Shown: in pieces, positions 42,083 to 50,191 of the stretch
Numbering within the stretch: position 1 is the first letter of the stretch
How the letters are laid out: each line of letters begins with the position of its first letter
Source: Flavobacterium sp. UBA5153
GTDB lineage: Bacteria; Bacteroidota; Bacteroidia; Flavobacteriales; Flavobacteriaceae
Reading direction: 5' to 3'
Assembly: GCA_002413745.1 (NCBI GenBank)
Contig: DHXP01000070.1
Location: 1 to 64,000, forward strand
Length of the DNA: 64,000 nucleotides
Notes under the pieces: model-generated
The model's database searches: none
What the model was told of the DNA's origin: nothing
The model's input: the letters and a program-made list of their open reading frames with translations, nothing else
Program-made: the position numbers and the translations under genes

Positions 42083-43096
42083 TTATTTATTCAAAAGTCT
42101 TGCAGCTTCCTTGGCAAAATAGGTAGAAATAATATTGGCTCCGGCTCTTTTGATGCAAAATAATTGTTCAATCATAATTTGGTCGTGATCCAACCAGCCT
42201 CTTTCGGCAGCGGCTTTTACCATCGCGTATTCGCCGGAAACTTGGTACACCGCCACTGGAACGTGAACGGCATTTTTCACTTCGCGAACGATGTCAAGGT
42301 ATGCCATTCCTGGTTTTACCATCACAATATCGGCTCCTTCGGCAACATCATCCAATGTTTCGCGAATGGCTTCGATGCGATTGGCATAATCCATTTGGTA
42401 GGTTTTTTTGTCTTTAGGAACATTGTTTAAATCTACTGGAGCAGAATCTAAAGCATCCCGAAATGGGCCGTAAAATGCCGAAGCATATTTGGCGCTGTAA
42501 CTCATAATTCCCACATTGTGATGACCGTTTTCTTCCAAAGCTTTGCGAATGGCAAGCACGCGACCGTCCATCATATCGCTTGGCGCGACAAAATCGGCAC
42601 CGGCTTCGGCGTGACTCAAACTCATCAACGTTAAAGCCTCGATTGTGGCATCGTTGACTACTTGTCCGCCTTGCCTGCCGGCAGGCAGGTTTTTAATAAT
42701 TCCGTCGTGACCATAAATAGAATATGGATCCAAGGCTACGTCGGGCATCACAATCATTTCAGGAACGGCGTCTTTGATAGCGCGAATGGTTTGCTGCATC
42801 AATCCGTTTTTGTTCCAAGCCTCGACACCTGCATTGTCTTTCAGGCTTTCGCTCACTTTTACGTAAATATTGACAGCTTTTATCCCCAAATCCCAAGCTT
42901 CTTTGACTTCCTTAATGGTGTTATCCAAGGAATGACGGTAAATTCCTGGCATCGATGCAATGGGGATTTTCACGTCCTTTCCTTCAGCAACAAACATCGG
43001 GAGCATAAAATCGGTTGGGCTTAATGAGGTTTCACGAACTAGGGAACGAATGGATTCGTTGGTTCTTAAACGGCGATTTCGGTTTAATGGGAACAT
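42083..43096 (-). CDS. hemB: porphobilinogen synthase (delta-aminolevulinate dehydratase)
   Basis: A 337-residue cytoplasmic enzyme that condenses two 5-aminolevulinates to porphobilinogen. NRRLRTNESIRSLVRETSLS starts the protein. VMPDVALDPYSIYGHDG follows. FVAPSDMMDGRV and the second active-site Lys in MVKPGMAYLDIV are conserved. ATG 43096 fits the family start; an extension to 43120 runs into a CCCCCTAACCCCC repeat and is rejected. Oddity: the motif HDGIIKN is followed by LPAGRQGGQVVNDAT, where LPAGRQG is encoded by a palindromic repeat (42672-42687) absent from ordinary HemB. It lies between hemF and the cytochrome c gene in the haem operon. Confidence 0.96.
   Translation of the reverse strand: MFPLNRNRRLRTNESIRSLVRETSLSPTDFMLPMFVAEGKDVKIPIASMPGIYRHSLDNTIKEVKEAWDLGIKAVNIYVKVSESLKDNAGVEAWNKNGLMQQTIRAIKDAVPEMIVMPDVALDPYSIYGHDGIIKNLPAGRQGGQVVNDATIEALTLMSLSHAEAGADFVAPSDMMDGRVLAIRKALEENGHHNVGIMSYSAKYASAFYGPFRDALDSAPVDLNNVPKDKKTYQMDYANRIEAIRETLDDVAEGADIVMVKPGMAYLDIVREVKNAVHVPVAVYQVSGEYAMVKAAAERGWLDHDQIMIEQLFCIKRAGANIISTYFAKEAARLLNK
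42672..42687. repeat. in-frame palindrome in hemB
   Basis: TGCCTGCCGGCAGGCA, a perfect 16-bp palindrome with GC far above the local average; the flanks CCT/AGG extend it. It encodes LPAGRQ. Confidence 0.85.
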
Positions 43097-43103
43097 AATA
43101 ATT

Positions 43104-43202
43104 GGCCCCCTAACCCCCAAAGGGGGAATTTGTGGAGACGGTTTTTTTATAGTTATACTTTATTTATTTCACTTTCTGTTCCCCCTTCGGGGGTTAGGGG
43201 GC
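43104..43202. repeat. inverted pair of CCCCCTAACCCCC elements between hemF and hemB
   Basis: GGCCCCCTAACCCCCAAAGG (43104-43128 with its end) and, in reverse orientation, CCCCCTTCGGGGGTTAGGGG (43179-43202). The second copy supplies the last residues and the stop codon of hemF (GCC CCC TAA on the minus strand). The pair can fold into a GC-rich stem. Confidence 0.85.
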
Positions 43203-44123
43203 TATCCAATTTCTTGGATTCTCTAATACTTCTACTAATTTTTCTTCTTCGCTTCCTTTTTCAGGATGATGGTCATAAACCCACTGAACGTGTGGCGGCA
43301 AACTCATCAAAATGCTTTCAATTCTGCCATTGGTTTTTAAGCCAAACAAGGTGCCTTTGTCGTGCACCAAATTGAATTCGACATAACGACCACGACGGAT
43401 TTCCTGCCAAGTTTTATTAGCTTCCGAATATAGCAAATTTTTTCTTTTCTCCACAATTGGAACGTAAGCTTCGAGGAAACTGTTGCCTACTTCGGTTACA
43501 AAGTTAAACCAGTTTTCCATTGACATATCGTCATTTGCTTTGCAATAATCGAAAAACAAACCGCCAATTCCTCGTGCTTCATTGCGATGTGCGTTCCAAA
43601 AATAAGCATCACATTGTTTTTTATATTTTGGATAAAAATCTGGATTGTGTTTGTCGCAAGCGGTTTTACAAGTTTGATGAAAATGTTTTGCATCTTCCTC
43701 AAACAAATAATAAGGCGTTAGATCTTGCCCGCCACCAAACCATTGCTGAATCACTTTCCGTGAGCCTGTCCTGAGCGAAGTCGAAGGGTCATACATTTCA
43801 AAATAGCGCCAATTAGCGTGAACCGTTGGTACCATTGGGCTTTTTGGATGCAAAACCAAACTCAATCCGCAGGCAAAAAAATCGGCTTCGCCCACGTTGA
43901 ATAATTTCTGCATACTGTCCGGTAATTTCCCGTGAACTGCCGAAATATTAACACCGCCTTTTTCGAAAACTGCCCCGTTTTCTATCACGCGTGTTCGTCC
44001 GCCTCCGCCTTCCGGGCGTTCCCAAATATCCTCACGGAATTTTGTTGTGCCATCTGCATCTTCTATTCCTTTGCAGATTTGGTCTTGGAGGTTTTGTATG
44101 TATTGGTAAAATTTATTCTTCAT
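43194..44123 (-). CDS. hemF: oxygen-dependent coproporphyrinogen III oxidase
   Basis: A 309-residue cytoplasmic enzyme converting coproporphyrinogen III to protoporphyrinogen IX with O2. It has VHANWRYFEMYD, WFGGGQDLTPYYLFEEDAKH, the motif EARGIGGLFFDYCK and GRYVEFNLVHDKGTLFGLKT. Oddity: after YFEMYD the residues PSTSLRTGS come from an interspersed repeat (43762-43791), before KVIQQWFGGG resumes. Its last codons and stop lie in a CCCCCTAACCCCC repeat. Its start overlaps the stop of the upstream unknown gene (TAATG). Requirement of O2 implies aerobic haem synthesis. Confidence 0.96.
   Translation of the reverse strand: MKNKFYQYIQNLQDQICKGIEDADGTTKFREDIWERPEGGGGRTRVIENGAVFEKGGVNISAVHGKLPDSMQKLFNVGEADFFACGLSLVLHPKSPMVPTVHANWRYFEMYDPSTSLRTGSRKVIQQWFGGGQDLTPYYLFEEDAKHFHQTCKTACDKHNPDFYPKYKKQCDAYFWNAHRNEARGIGGLFFDYCKANDDMSMENWFNFVTEVGNSFLEAYVPIVEKRKNLLYSEANKTWQEIRRGRYVEFNLVHDKGTLFGLKTNGRIESILMSLPPHVQWVYDHHPEKGSEEEKLVEVLENPRNWIAP
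43762..43791. repeat. in-frame repeat in hemF
   Basis: Plus-strand GAGCCTGTCCTGAGCGAAGT followed by CGAAGGGTCA. On the coding strand it reads DPSTSLRTGS. I recognise this as a widely scattered sequence of Bacteroidota and other environmental genomes. It is related to 13294-13318. Confidence 0.75.
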
Positions 44124-44500
44124 TATAAATTTGCTTTTGCAGCAGCTATTTTATTAAATATTTCAAACGAAAAAGTCTTGCTTTCCTTTTGAATATAATC
44201 GTAAATGGAAATGGCTTTTTGGGAAAAATCAAACGGATTATCTCTCGAACTTTTTATCAAAAAATCGGCAAATTGCTCTAACTGATTCCAATCTAAATGG
44301 CATCGCAAAAGATGAGTAATCAAATCTTTTTCAGAAATATCAACCAGACTTTGAATGTTTAAACCTAGATCTTTCAAAATGTTTTCAAGAAGACTTGTGT
44401 CTTCAACATCCCAAAATTTAGGCAAAACCAAAGAATGTAACATTCTCAGAATATTATCTATTCGGATACTTTCCTGATCGCGTAATCCTTTGTTTAACAT
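44123..44500 (-). CDS. unknown protein in haem operon
   Basis: A 125-residue, mostly helical, cytoplasmic protein with no signal or membrane segment. It has DQESIRIDNILRMLHSLVLP, LLENILKDLGLNIQSLVDIS and HLLRCHLDWNQLEQFADFL. I do not recognise the family. It lies between hemE and hemF and its stop overlaps the hemF ATG, so it is translationally coupled to hemF, but a repeat block separates it from hemE. A role in tetrapyrrole synthesis or an unrelated passenger are both possible. Confidence 0.75.
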   Translation of the reverse strand: MLNKGLRDQESIRIDNILRMLHSLVLPKFWDVEDTSLLENILKDLGLNIQSLVDISEKDLITHLLRCHLDWNQLEQFADFLIKSSRDNPFDFSQKAISIYDYIQKESKTFSFEIFNKIAAAKANL

Positions 44501-44519
44501 TATTTAATTATTTATTATC

Positions 44520-44714
44520 CAATGGATTGAATACGTTGACACAAAACATATCGTTCCTACGCCAACGGATTAAAATCCGTTGCTACAATATACGCCGTTC
44601 CTACGCCAACGGATTAAAATCCGTTGCTACAATATACGCCGTTCCTACGGAACTTTTACGAACGCATGAGAGCCATCGGCTCGGTACATTTTGTAAAGCT
44701 GAATTTAGTCCAGT
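44520..44714. repeat. REP-like composite array
   Basis: Two full CCAACGGATTAAAATCCGTT units (44562 and 44606, 44-bp period) after a decayed one, then GTTCCTACGGAAC, AGAGCCATCGGCTCGG and a GAATTTAGTCC module. Same family as 35763-36112. It occupies the gap between hemE and the unknown gene, inside the haem operon. Confidence 0.9.
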
Positions 44715-44728
44715 TGCCTGAAAACTAC

Positions 44729-45757
44729 CTACTTTTGCCTATACTCTTTCACTGCATCAATAAATGCTTTGGCGTGATCTACAGGAATATTTGGTAAAAT
44801 TCCGTGACCTAAATTGGCGATATATTTGTCTTTTCCGAATTCGTCAATCATTTCGTGAACCATTTTCTTGATGACAGGAATTGGCGAAAGCAATCTTGAC
44901 GGATCGAAATTTCCTTGCAAAGTGATGTTTCCACCTGACAAATATCGTGCATTTCTTGGCGTACAAGTCCAATCTACTCCCAATGCTGAAGCTCTACTTT
45001 TTCCCATTTCGCCAAGTGCAAACCAACATCCTTTTCCGAAAACAATCACTTGGGTTTCGTCGGCCAAAGCTTCTACGATTTGGTTGATGTATTTCCAAGA
45101 GAATTCCTGATAATCCACTGGCGAAAGCATTCCGCCCCAAGAGTCGAAAATCTGAATGGCATCACAACCTGCTTTTACTTTTTCTTTTAAATATAAAATG
45201 GTCGTATCAGTGATTTTTTGCAATAATGTGTGCGCAGCAACCGGGTTTGAGAAACAAAATCCTTTGGCGGTGTCAAAACTTTTCGACCCTTTTCCTTCCA
45301 CTGCATAACAGAAAATAGTCCAAGGTGAACCGGCAAAACCAATTAACGGCACGGCATCGTTCAGCATTTCTTTGGTCAATTTTATGGCATCCATCACATA
45401 GCCCAACGTTTCTTGAATGTTAGGAACATAAACCTGATTTACTTGTTCCATCGTACGAATTGGATTTGGGATAATGGGCCCCAAATTGTCTTTCAATTCC
45501 ACGTGAATTCCCATCGCTCTTGGAACAACCAAAATATCCGAAAACAAAATGGCAACATCCGGTCCAATACTGCGAATTGGCATCACGGTGATTTCGGCAG
45601 CTAATTCTGGGGTTTCACAACGGGTAAAAAAATCATATTTATCACGCATTGCACGGAATTCAGGCAAAAATCTTCCGGCTTGACGCATCATCCAAACGGG
45701 TGGACGTTCTACTGTTTCTCCTCTTAATGCTTTTAAAAATAGGTCGTTCTTTATCAT
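44729..45757 (-). CDS. hemE: uroporphyrinogen decarboxylase
   Basis: A 342-residue cytoplasmic enzyme that turns uroporphyrinogen III into coproporphyrinogen [23 protein letters not shown] is the family signature near the N-terminus. Also seen are [35 protein letters not shown], and the C-terminal [23 protein letters not shown] 45757 is chosen. A GTG-initiated extension at 45778 would lie in a repeat (TTTGTGGCAAAAAAAC) and is rejected. It follows hemD in the operon. Confidence 0.96.
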   Translation of the reverse strand: MIKNDLFLKALRGETVERPPVWMMRQAGRFLPEFRAMRDKYDFFTRCETPELAAEITVMPIRSIGPDVAILFSDILVVPRAMGIHVELKDNLGPIIPNPIRTMEQVNQVYVPNIQETLGYVMDAIKLTKEMLNDAVPLIGFAGSPWTIFCYAVEGKGSKSFDTAKGFCFSNPVAAHTLLQKITDTTILYLKEKVKAGCDAIQIFDSWGGMLSPVDYQEFSWKYINQIVEALADETQVIVFGKGCWFALGEMGKSRASALGVDWTCTPRNARYLSGGNITLQGNFDPSRLLSPIPVIKKMVHEMIDEFGKDKYIANLGHGILPNIPVDHAKAFIDAVKEYRQK

Positions 45758-45794
45758 AATTTCTTGTTTTTTTGCCACAAAGGCGCAAAGTTTT

Positions 45795-46460
45795 TTATTT
45801 ATATTCTTCGATTACATCTTCAATCACCTCTTCAACCGAAGGCTGTTGAGCGATTATTACATTTTTTACTTTATTATTTTCCAAAGCTTCGGCGGTTGTG
45901 TTGCCAATGCAAAAGCAAATTTCGTTTTTTATTTTGTTTTCCTTCAAAAAACTTTCCACGGCTGACGGACTAAAAAACAGAATTCCATCCGCTGCGGTTT
46001 TTATCTTTTGTGGCGTTAAAGTCGTTTCATATACTTGAATTTCATTAAAATTGACTTTGGCTGTTTTCAAGGCTTTTGGCAAAGTCTCTTTTCGCAAATT
46101 ACCGCTGAAAAAGGTATAACTTTCACTAGCATAAATCAAAGTGATGATTTCTGCCAAGTCAGAAGCGTAATCAACATAGACAACAACGTTAAAACCGTTT
46201 TCTTCCAACAATGCTTTTGTTTTCAAACCAACACAAAAAACATTTTTCGTTTTTAATTCTTCCCATTTTGGATGTAGCAATACGCTTTGAGCAGCATTTT
46301 GACTGGTGAAAATTAAATTTTCGTTGATTCCTTTTAAGTCAAAATCCGAGTTTTCGGTTTTGATGAAATTGGCTTCGGTAACTGAAAAACCAGCATTTAA
46401 TAAGGCTTGCTTTTGATGACTCAAAAGTATTTTTGTGGATAAAATGCTGATTGTACTCAT
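45795..46460 (-). CDS. hemD: uroporphyrinogen-III synthase (with replacement 5' end)
   Basis: A 221-residue enzyme that cyclises hydroxymethylbilane to uroporphyrinogen III. It has [58 protein letters not shown] and [20 protein letters not shown], all typical. It starts ATGAGT overlapping the stop of the upstream yhcG gene (ATGA). Its first 20 codons ([20 protein letters not shown]) have a diverged duplicate 1.2 kb upstream (47602-47667) fused to the hemC end, showing that the nuclease gene entered hemD after codon 20-21 and restored a working start. The gene is full length and presumably functional. Confidence 0.95.
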   Translation of the reverse strand: MSTISILSTKILLSHQKQALLNAGFSVTEANFIKTENSDFDLKGINENLIFTSQNAAQSVLLHPKWEELKTKNVFCVGLKTKALLEENGFNVVVYVDYASDLAEIITLIYASESYTFFSGNLRKETLPKALKTAKVNFNEIQVYETTLTPQKIKTAADGILFFSPSAVESFLKENKIKNEICFCIGNTTAEALENNKVKNVIIAQQPSVEEVIEDVIEEYK

Positions 46461-47569
46461 TTTTTATTCTTTGGTTTTGTTTCAGTAATCAAGATGCTTT
46501 GAAATTGTTCTGATGTTGGTAATTTCCCGATTAACTCTTTTGGCAATTGTTTACTCAAAATATATTCGGCTACTCCTATTGGTTTATTGGCATTTCGCAA
46601 GGTATATTCTACTTCTAAATGATTTTTATCTGGAACCAATAAAATTCCAATACTGGGTTGGTCGTCCAACTGTTTCAATTGTTCGTCCATTAATTGCAAA
46701 TAAAAATCAAGTTTTCCAACAAATTCAGGCTCAAATTCAACTACTTTCAATTCGACAGCCACCAAACATTTTAAAATTCTATGATAAAAAAGCAAATCGA
46801 TATAATAATCTTTATCTCCTAATGAAAGTCGGTATTGGTTGCCAATAAAACAAAAACCGTAACCCAATTCCAGCATCAGTCGCTTTACGTTTTCGACCAT
46901 TGTATTTTCTAAATCTCTTTCAGCAACAGGTTTATTGATATCTAGAAAATCAAGACTATAAACACTTTTTATGCTTTCTCTTGCCTGCTCCTGAAAATGT
47001 TTGGGCAATGCTTTTGCAAAATTATGCTGTGATGGTTTTGTTGTAAAATGTTCGTAAGCATTTGCCTTAATTTGATGCAAAAGTACAGAACTACTGTATT
47101 TATTTTTGATAGTTTGTTCTAAATAAAAAACCCTGGCCTTAGGCTCTTTTACCTTTTGAAGTATTAAAATATTATGCCTCCAAGGTGTATTTAAAACCAA
47201 TTTTTTCACGTATTCCAAATGTGAAACAGGCTGTTTCACATTTGTGTTTTCTAAATATGAACCAACTTGGTTCACATTTGAATACTCGGCAACCAATTGC
47301 TTCATAAACTGAAGATTTCGGGGAGACCAACTCACTCCTTCTCCAATTAACTGTGGCAAATCTCTGCTCAATAATAAAATAACCGATTTTCCCCAACCAA
47401 ATTCCAATTGCTTTTTTATAATCAATTCTCCTATGTTCCAATAGAGTTGGTTCGAAATAGTTTGCACCGATTGAATGGCTTGTACCCGATGTTGTTGGAC
47501 AGCAGTAGCCACATCCGAAAGAAATTCGTTGTAAGCTTCTGGTAAAATGTCTTTGTTCAACTGGGTCAT
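46457..47569 (-). CDS. YhcG/DUF1016 PD-(D/E)XK nuclease-domain protein
   Basis: A 370-residue protein. The N-terminal DUF1016 domain has SNQLYWNIGELIIKKQLEFG and GVSWSPRNLQFMKQLVAEYS with LVLNTPWRHNILILQKVK. The C-terminal PD-(D/E)XK nuclease region has LELGYGFCFIGNQYRLSLGD, YYIDLLFYHR and the catalytic AVELKVVEFEPEFVGKL (E-x-K). Known as YhcG, a family of unclear function often found in mobile and defence contexts. It lies within hemD, in the same direction, 5' of the functional hemD copy with an ATGA overlap, and 32 bp after the remnant of the old hemD start. It has no obvious terminator, so the haem operon reads through it. Confidence 0.9.
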   Translation of the reverse strand: MTQLNKDILPEAYNEFLSDVATAVQQHRVQAIQSVQTISNQLYWNIGELIIKKQLEFGWGKSVILLLSRDLPQLIGEGVSWSPRNLQFMKQLVAEYSNVNQVGSYLENTNVKQPVSHLEYVKKLVLNTPWRHNILILQKVKEPKARVFYLEQTIKNKYSSSVLLHQIKANAYEHFTTKPSQHNFAKALPKHFQEQARESIKSVYSLDFLDINKPVAERDLENTMVENVKRLMLELGYGFCFIGNQYRLSLGDKDYYIDLLFYHRILKCLVAVELKVVEFEPEFVGKLDFYLQLMDEQLKQLDDQPSIGILLVPDKNHLEVEYTLRNANKPIGVAEYILSKQLPKELIGKLPTSEQFQSILITETKPKNKK

Positions 47570-47601
47570 AACTATTATTTAGTCTCAAATAAATTAACCT
47601 C

Positions 47602-47667
47602 TTATAAGGCTTGCTTCTGATTGCTCAAAAGTATTTTTGTGGATAGAATATTAATGGAATTTTGCAT
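47602..47667 (-). pseudogene. hemD 5' remnant left by insertion
   Basis: A 21-codon frame, [21 protein letters not shown] then TAA, whose ATG overlaps the hemC stop (TAATG), the coupling expected for the original hemC-hemD junction. The last 15 codons align with codons 6-20 of the functional hemD with 41 of 45 bases identical and one amino-acid change (Asn/His). After the Leu codon the match ends abruptly. This is the original hemD start cut off by the yhcG unit. Confidence 0.85.
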
Positions 47668-48590
47668 TATTTTTTCAAAGTTTCCTTAATTACTTTCATC
47701 AATTCGGCACCGCCATTATCCAAAATTTCTTTGGCCAAGGTATATCCTAATTTCTTCCATTCCCCAATTGAAACTGACTTTTCGACTTCGAATTTTTGTT
47801 TTCCGTCTATTGAAAAAAGCACTCCTTTAAATTCGATTAAATCTTCGTTAAATCTTGCAAGTGCACCAATTGGTGCCGTACAACCGCCTTCTAAAGTTTT
47901 TAGAAATTGTCTTTCTATATAGGTGCAAATATCGGTTTCAAGGTCATTAAGTTGGGCAACTGCTTCTTTACAAAATTCATCATTTGCCATAGCGACAATT
48001 ACCATCGCGCCTTGAGCTGGTGCGGGAATCATCCAATCTAAATCGATAAAATCCGTGGGTTTTAAGTTGATTCGTTCGAGTCCGGCAGCGGCAAAAACAG
48101 CTCCACTCCAATCGCTTTCGTTCAGCTTTTGCATTCGCGTATTCACGTTTCCGCGTAAATCGACTACTTTATGATTGGGGTATTTGTGCAACCATTGCGC
48201 TTGACGACGCAAACTTCCGGTGGCGATGGTTCCGTTTCCTTGTAGAAAATCGAGGTTTCCTTTGTGAACCAAAATATCCAAAGTATTGGCTCTTTCGAGG
48301 ACCGCAGCCTGAATAATCCCAATTGGCAAAGCCGTTGGCACATCTTTCATCGAATGCACCGCAATGTCAACTTGACCGTTTATCATTGCGATATCGAGCG
48401 TTTTAGTAAAAATTCCTGTGATTCCGAGTTCGTAAAGTGGTTTATCAAGTAGGATATCACCTTGTGATTTTACGGCAATAATTTCAGTTTTATAGCCTAA
48501 ATCGTTTAATTTTTTTTGGACTGTGTGGGCTTGCCAAAGTGCTAATTCGCTGTCGCGAGTCCCAATTCGAATTGTTTTTTTTGAATCCAT
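47667..48590 (-). CDS. hemC: porphobilinogen deaminase (hydroxymethylbilane synthase)
   Basis: A 307-residue cytoplasmic enzyme that assembles four porphobilinogens. RIGTRDSELALWQAH at the N-terminus, VDIAVHSMKDVPTALP, TGSLRRQAQWLHKYPN, VVDLRGNVNTRMQKL and the cofactor Cys in RQFLKTLEGGCTAPIGALAR are all in place. It follows hemA after a 69-bp gap containing a CCCGATAGCTATCGGG palindrome. Its TAA stop overlaps the ATG of the hemD remnant. Next functional hem gene is hemD, 1.2 kb further. Confidence 0.97.
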   Translation of the reverse strand: MDSKKTIRIGTRDSELALWQAHTVQKKLNDLGYKTEIIAVKSQGDILLDKPLYELGITGIFTKTLDIAMINGQVDIAVHSMKDVPTALPIGIIQAAVLERANTLDILVHKGNLDFLQGNGTIATGSLRRQAQWLHKYPNHKVVDLRGNVNTRMQKLNESDWSGAVFAAAGLERINLKPTDFIDLDWMIPAPAQGAMVIVAMANDEFCKEAVAQLNDLETDICTYIERQFLKTLEGGCTAPIGALARFNEDLIEFKGVLFSIDGKQKFEVEKSVSIGEWKKLGYTLAKEILDNGGAELMKVIKETLKK

Positions 48591-48620
48591 TAAACCTTTT
48601 CTTTTTTATAAACCGTAAAG

Positions 48621-48638
48621 TCCCGATAGCTATCGGGA
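48621..48638. repeat. TCCCGATAGCTATCGGGA palindrome
   Basis: A perfect 18-bp palindrome between hemA and hemC, identical to the one inside the coding region at 13053-13070. It might form an attenuating hairpin in the hem transcript, but it is best seen as a dispersed repeat. Confidence 0.85.
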
Positions 48639-48659
48639 TAAGGTTTGTTTAGATTTTTA

Positions 48660-49964
48660 CTATGATAGGGTAATTTTGTATTTTTCTTCGACGATTGAGA
48701 TTTCTTTTTTTGGAGTTGAAAGGCCGATTTGGAATACTTTTTCAATAAAATCGATGCTTTCATCAACCGAAGTATTTTCGTCTTTTAAGTGATTGGCGAA
48801 ATGATTGGTGATTTTTTGGATGATTCTGGAGCTGATTAGTTCGGCTTGTTCTTCGTCGAAATTGGATAATTTTTTACGTTGGAAAGTCAATTCGCCGGCC
48901 GCAATATCGGTCAATTTTGCTTTCAATGCGTGAATTGTAGGCGCAAATTTTCTGCCATTCATCCAGATATTCAATTCTAATTTCATATCCTCAATAATGG
49001 CTTCGGCGGCGGGAATATGTTGTTTTCTTCTTTCAAGCGTGTCATCGGTCATTTGTGACAAATGATCCATGTGGATTAAAGTTACCTCTTTTAAATCTTT
49101 GACATTTTCGTGCACATTTTTTGGAATGGACAAATCCAAAATCAAGATTGGTTTTTTCAGGTTCAGGATGGCTTTGTCGATTGTTGGGTTATGCGCTCCA
49201 GTTGCCACGACCAAAACGTCGGCCTTTTGTAATTCCTGATGCAAATCAGAATAATCTTTTACAACCAAGTCGAGTTTTCCAGCCAATATTTCGGCGGTAC
49301 TTTTAGTTCGGTTTATTAAGGTAATTTTTTCGTTTTTGGTGTGTTTTACCAGGTTTTCACAGGTGTTTCGACCTATTTCCCCTGTTCCAAAAAGCAGGAT
49401 GTTTTTGTTGCCAATGTCCTCAACACTTTTCATTATGTATTGAACCGCGGCAAAAGAAACAGAAGTTGCTCCAGAGCTAATTTCGGTTTCATTTTTTATT
49501 CTTTTGCTGGTTTGAATAACGGTATTGATCAATCTATCTAAAAAAGCATTGATTAAACCTAATGATCTCGACTCTTCGAAACTGGTTTTTATTTGGCCAA
49601 TAATTTCGAAATCGCCAAGAATTTGACTGTCTAAACCTGTTCCTACACGAAACAAATGATTGATGGCTTCTTGGTTTTTATAAACAAATCCCACTTTCTG
49701 GAATTCTTCAACGGTACCATTACTGTTTTCGCAAATCAATTTGATTAACTGGAAAGGATGTTCTGCATATCCATATATTTCGGTGCGGTTGCAGGTAGAG
49801 GTTATGATTAAACTTTCTAATCCACTTTCTTTGGCTTGAAGCAATGCAGTTGTTTTTGCTTTGGCATCCAAACTGAATTTTCCTCTAACTTCGGCATCCG
49901 CTTTCTTGTAACTCAAACCAATGGAGTAGAAAGTTTTGTGTTTTGATAAATTCAGATTTTCCAT
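48660..49964 (-). CDS. hemA: glutamyl-tRNA reductase
   Basis: A 434-residue enzyme, first committed step of C5 tetrapyrrole synthesis: reduces glutamyl-tRNA to glutamate-1-semialdehyde. The active-site Cys is in LIITSTCNRTEIYGYA. Next is GQIKTSFEESRSLGLINAFL, then the NADPH-binding NILLFGTGEIGRNTCENLV, and a C-terminal dimerisation helix. It heads the minus-strand haem operon. A TAAATTTG -7 box lies 27 bp before the ATG. The partner hemL is not in the window. The AraC gene is divergent and so a candidate regulator. Confidence 0.97.
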   Translation of the reverse strand: MENLNLSKHKTFYSIGLSYKKADAEVRGKFSLDAKAKTTALLQAKESGLESLIITSTCNRTEIYGYAEHPFQLIKLICENSNGTVEEFQKVGFVYKNQEAINHLFRVGTGLDSQILGDFEIIGQIKTSFEESRSLGLINAFLDRLINTVIQTSKRIKNETEISSGATSVSFAAVQYIMKSVEDIGNKNILLFGTGEIGRNTCENLVKHTKNEKITLINRTKSTAEILAGKLDLVVKDYSDLHQELQKADVLVVATGAHNPTIDKAILNLKKPILILDLSIPKNVHENVKDLKEVTLIHMDHLSQMTDDTLERRKQHIPAAEAIIEDMKLELNIWMNGRKFAPTIHALKAKLTDIAAGELTFQRKKLSNFDEEQAELISSRIIQKITNHFANHLKDENTSVDESIDFIEKVFQIGLSTPKKEISIVEEKYKITLS

Positions 49965-49990
49965 ATATAATCTTTTTCTGATATGCTTGA

Positions 49991-49998
49991 CAAATTTA
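49991..49998 (-). promoter_or_regulatory. -7 box for hemA operon
   Basis: TAAATTTG on the minus strand, matching TAnnTTTG, 27 bp before hemA. Confidence 0.5.
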
Positions 49999-50092
49999 TA
50001 ACTAAGGTTTCTATTAAAGTAACGCTAAAAGTACTTTTTGTATCGCTGAATGATTTTTTGTTGATAAATATAATTTTTCTTGTAAAAAATAC

Positions 50093-50100
50093 TATTTTTG
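50093..50100 (+). promoter_or_regulatory. -7 box for AraC gene
   Basis: TATTTTTG, matching TAnnTTTG, 91 bp upstream of the AraC-type gene; the intergenic region is shared with the hemA promoter. Confidence 0.4.
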
Positions 50101-50191
50101 TAATGAAATTAGGCTTTTCAAAAACAAAAGTATTAATTTCTTATAAACAAAAACCTGATAATTATCATACCTACTAATAAAAAATGTCGCA

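Noticed and set aside
46457-47569. YhcG as part of a restriction-modification or toxin-antitoxin locus
   Set aside because: No methylase, specificity subunit or small partner gene is adjacent; both neighbours are haem genes.
49983-50177. 64-codon frame between hemA and the AraC gene
   Set aside because: It spans both divergent promoter boxes and has a composition set by AT richness.
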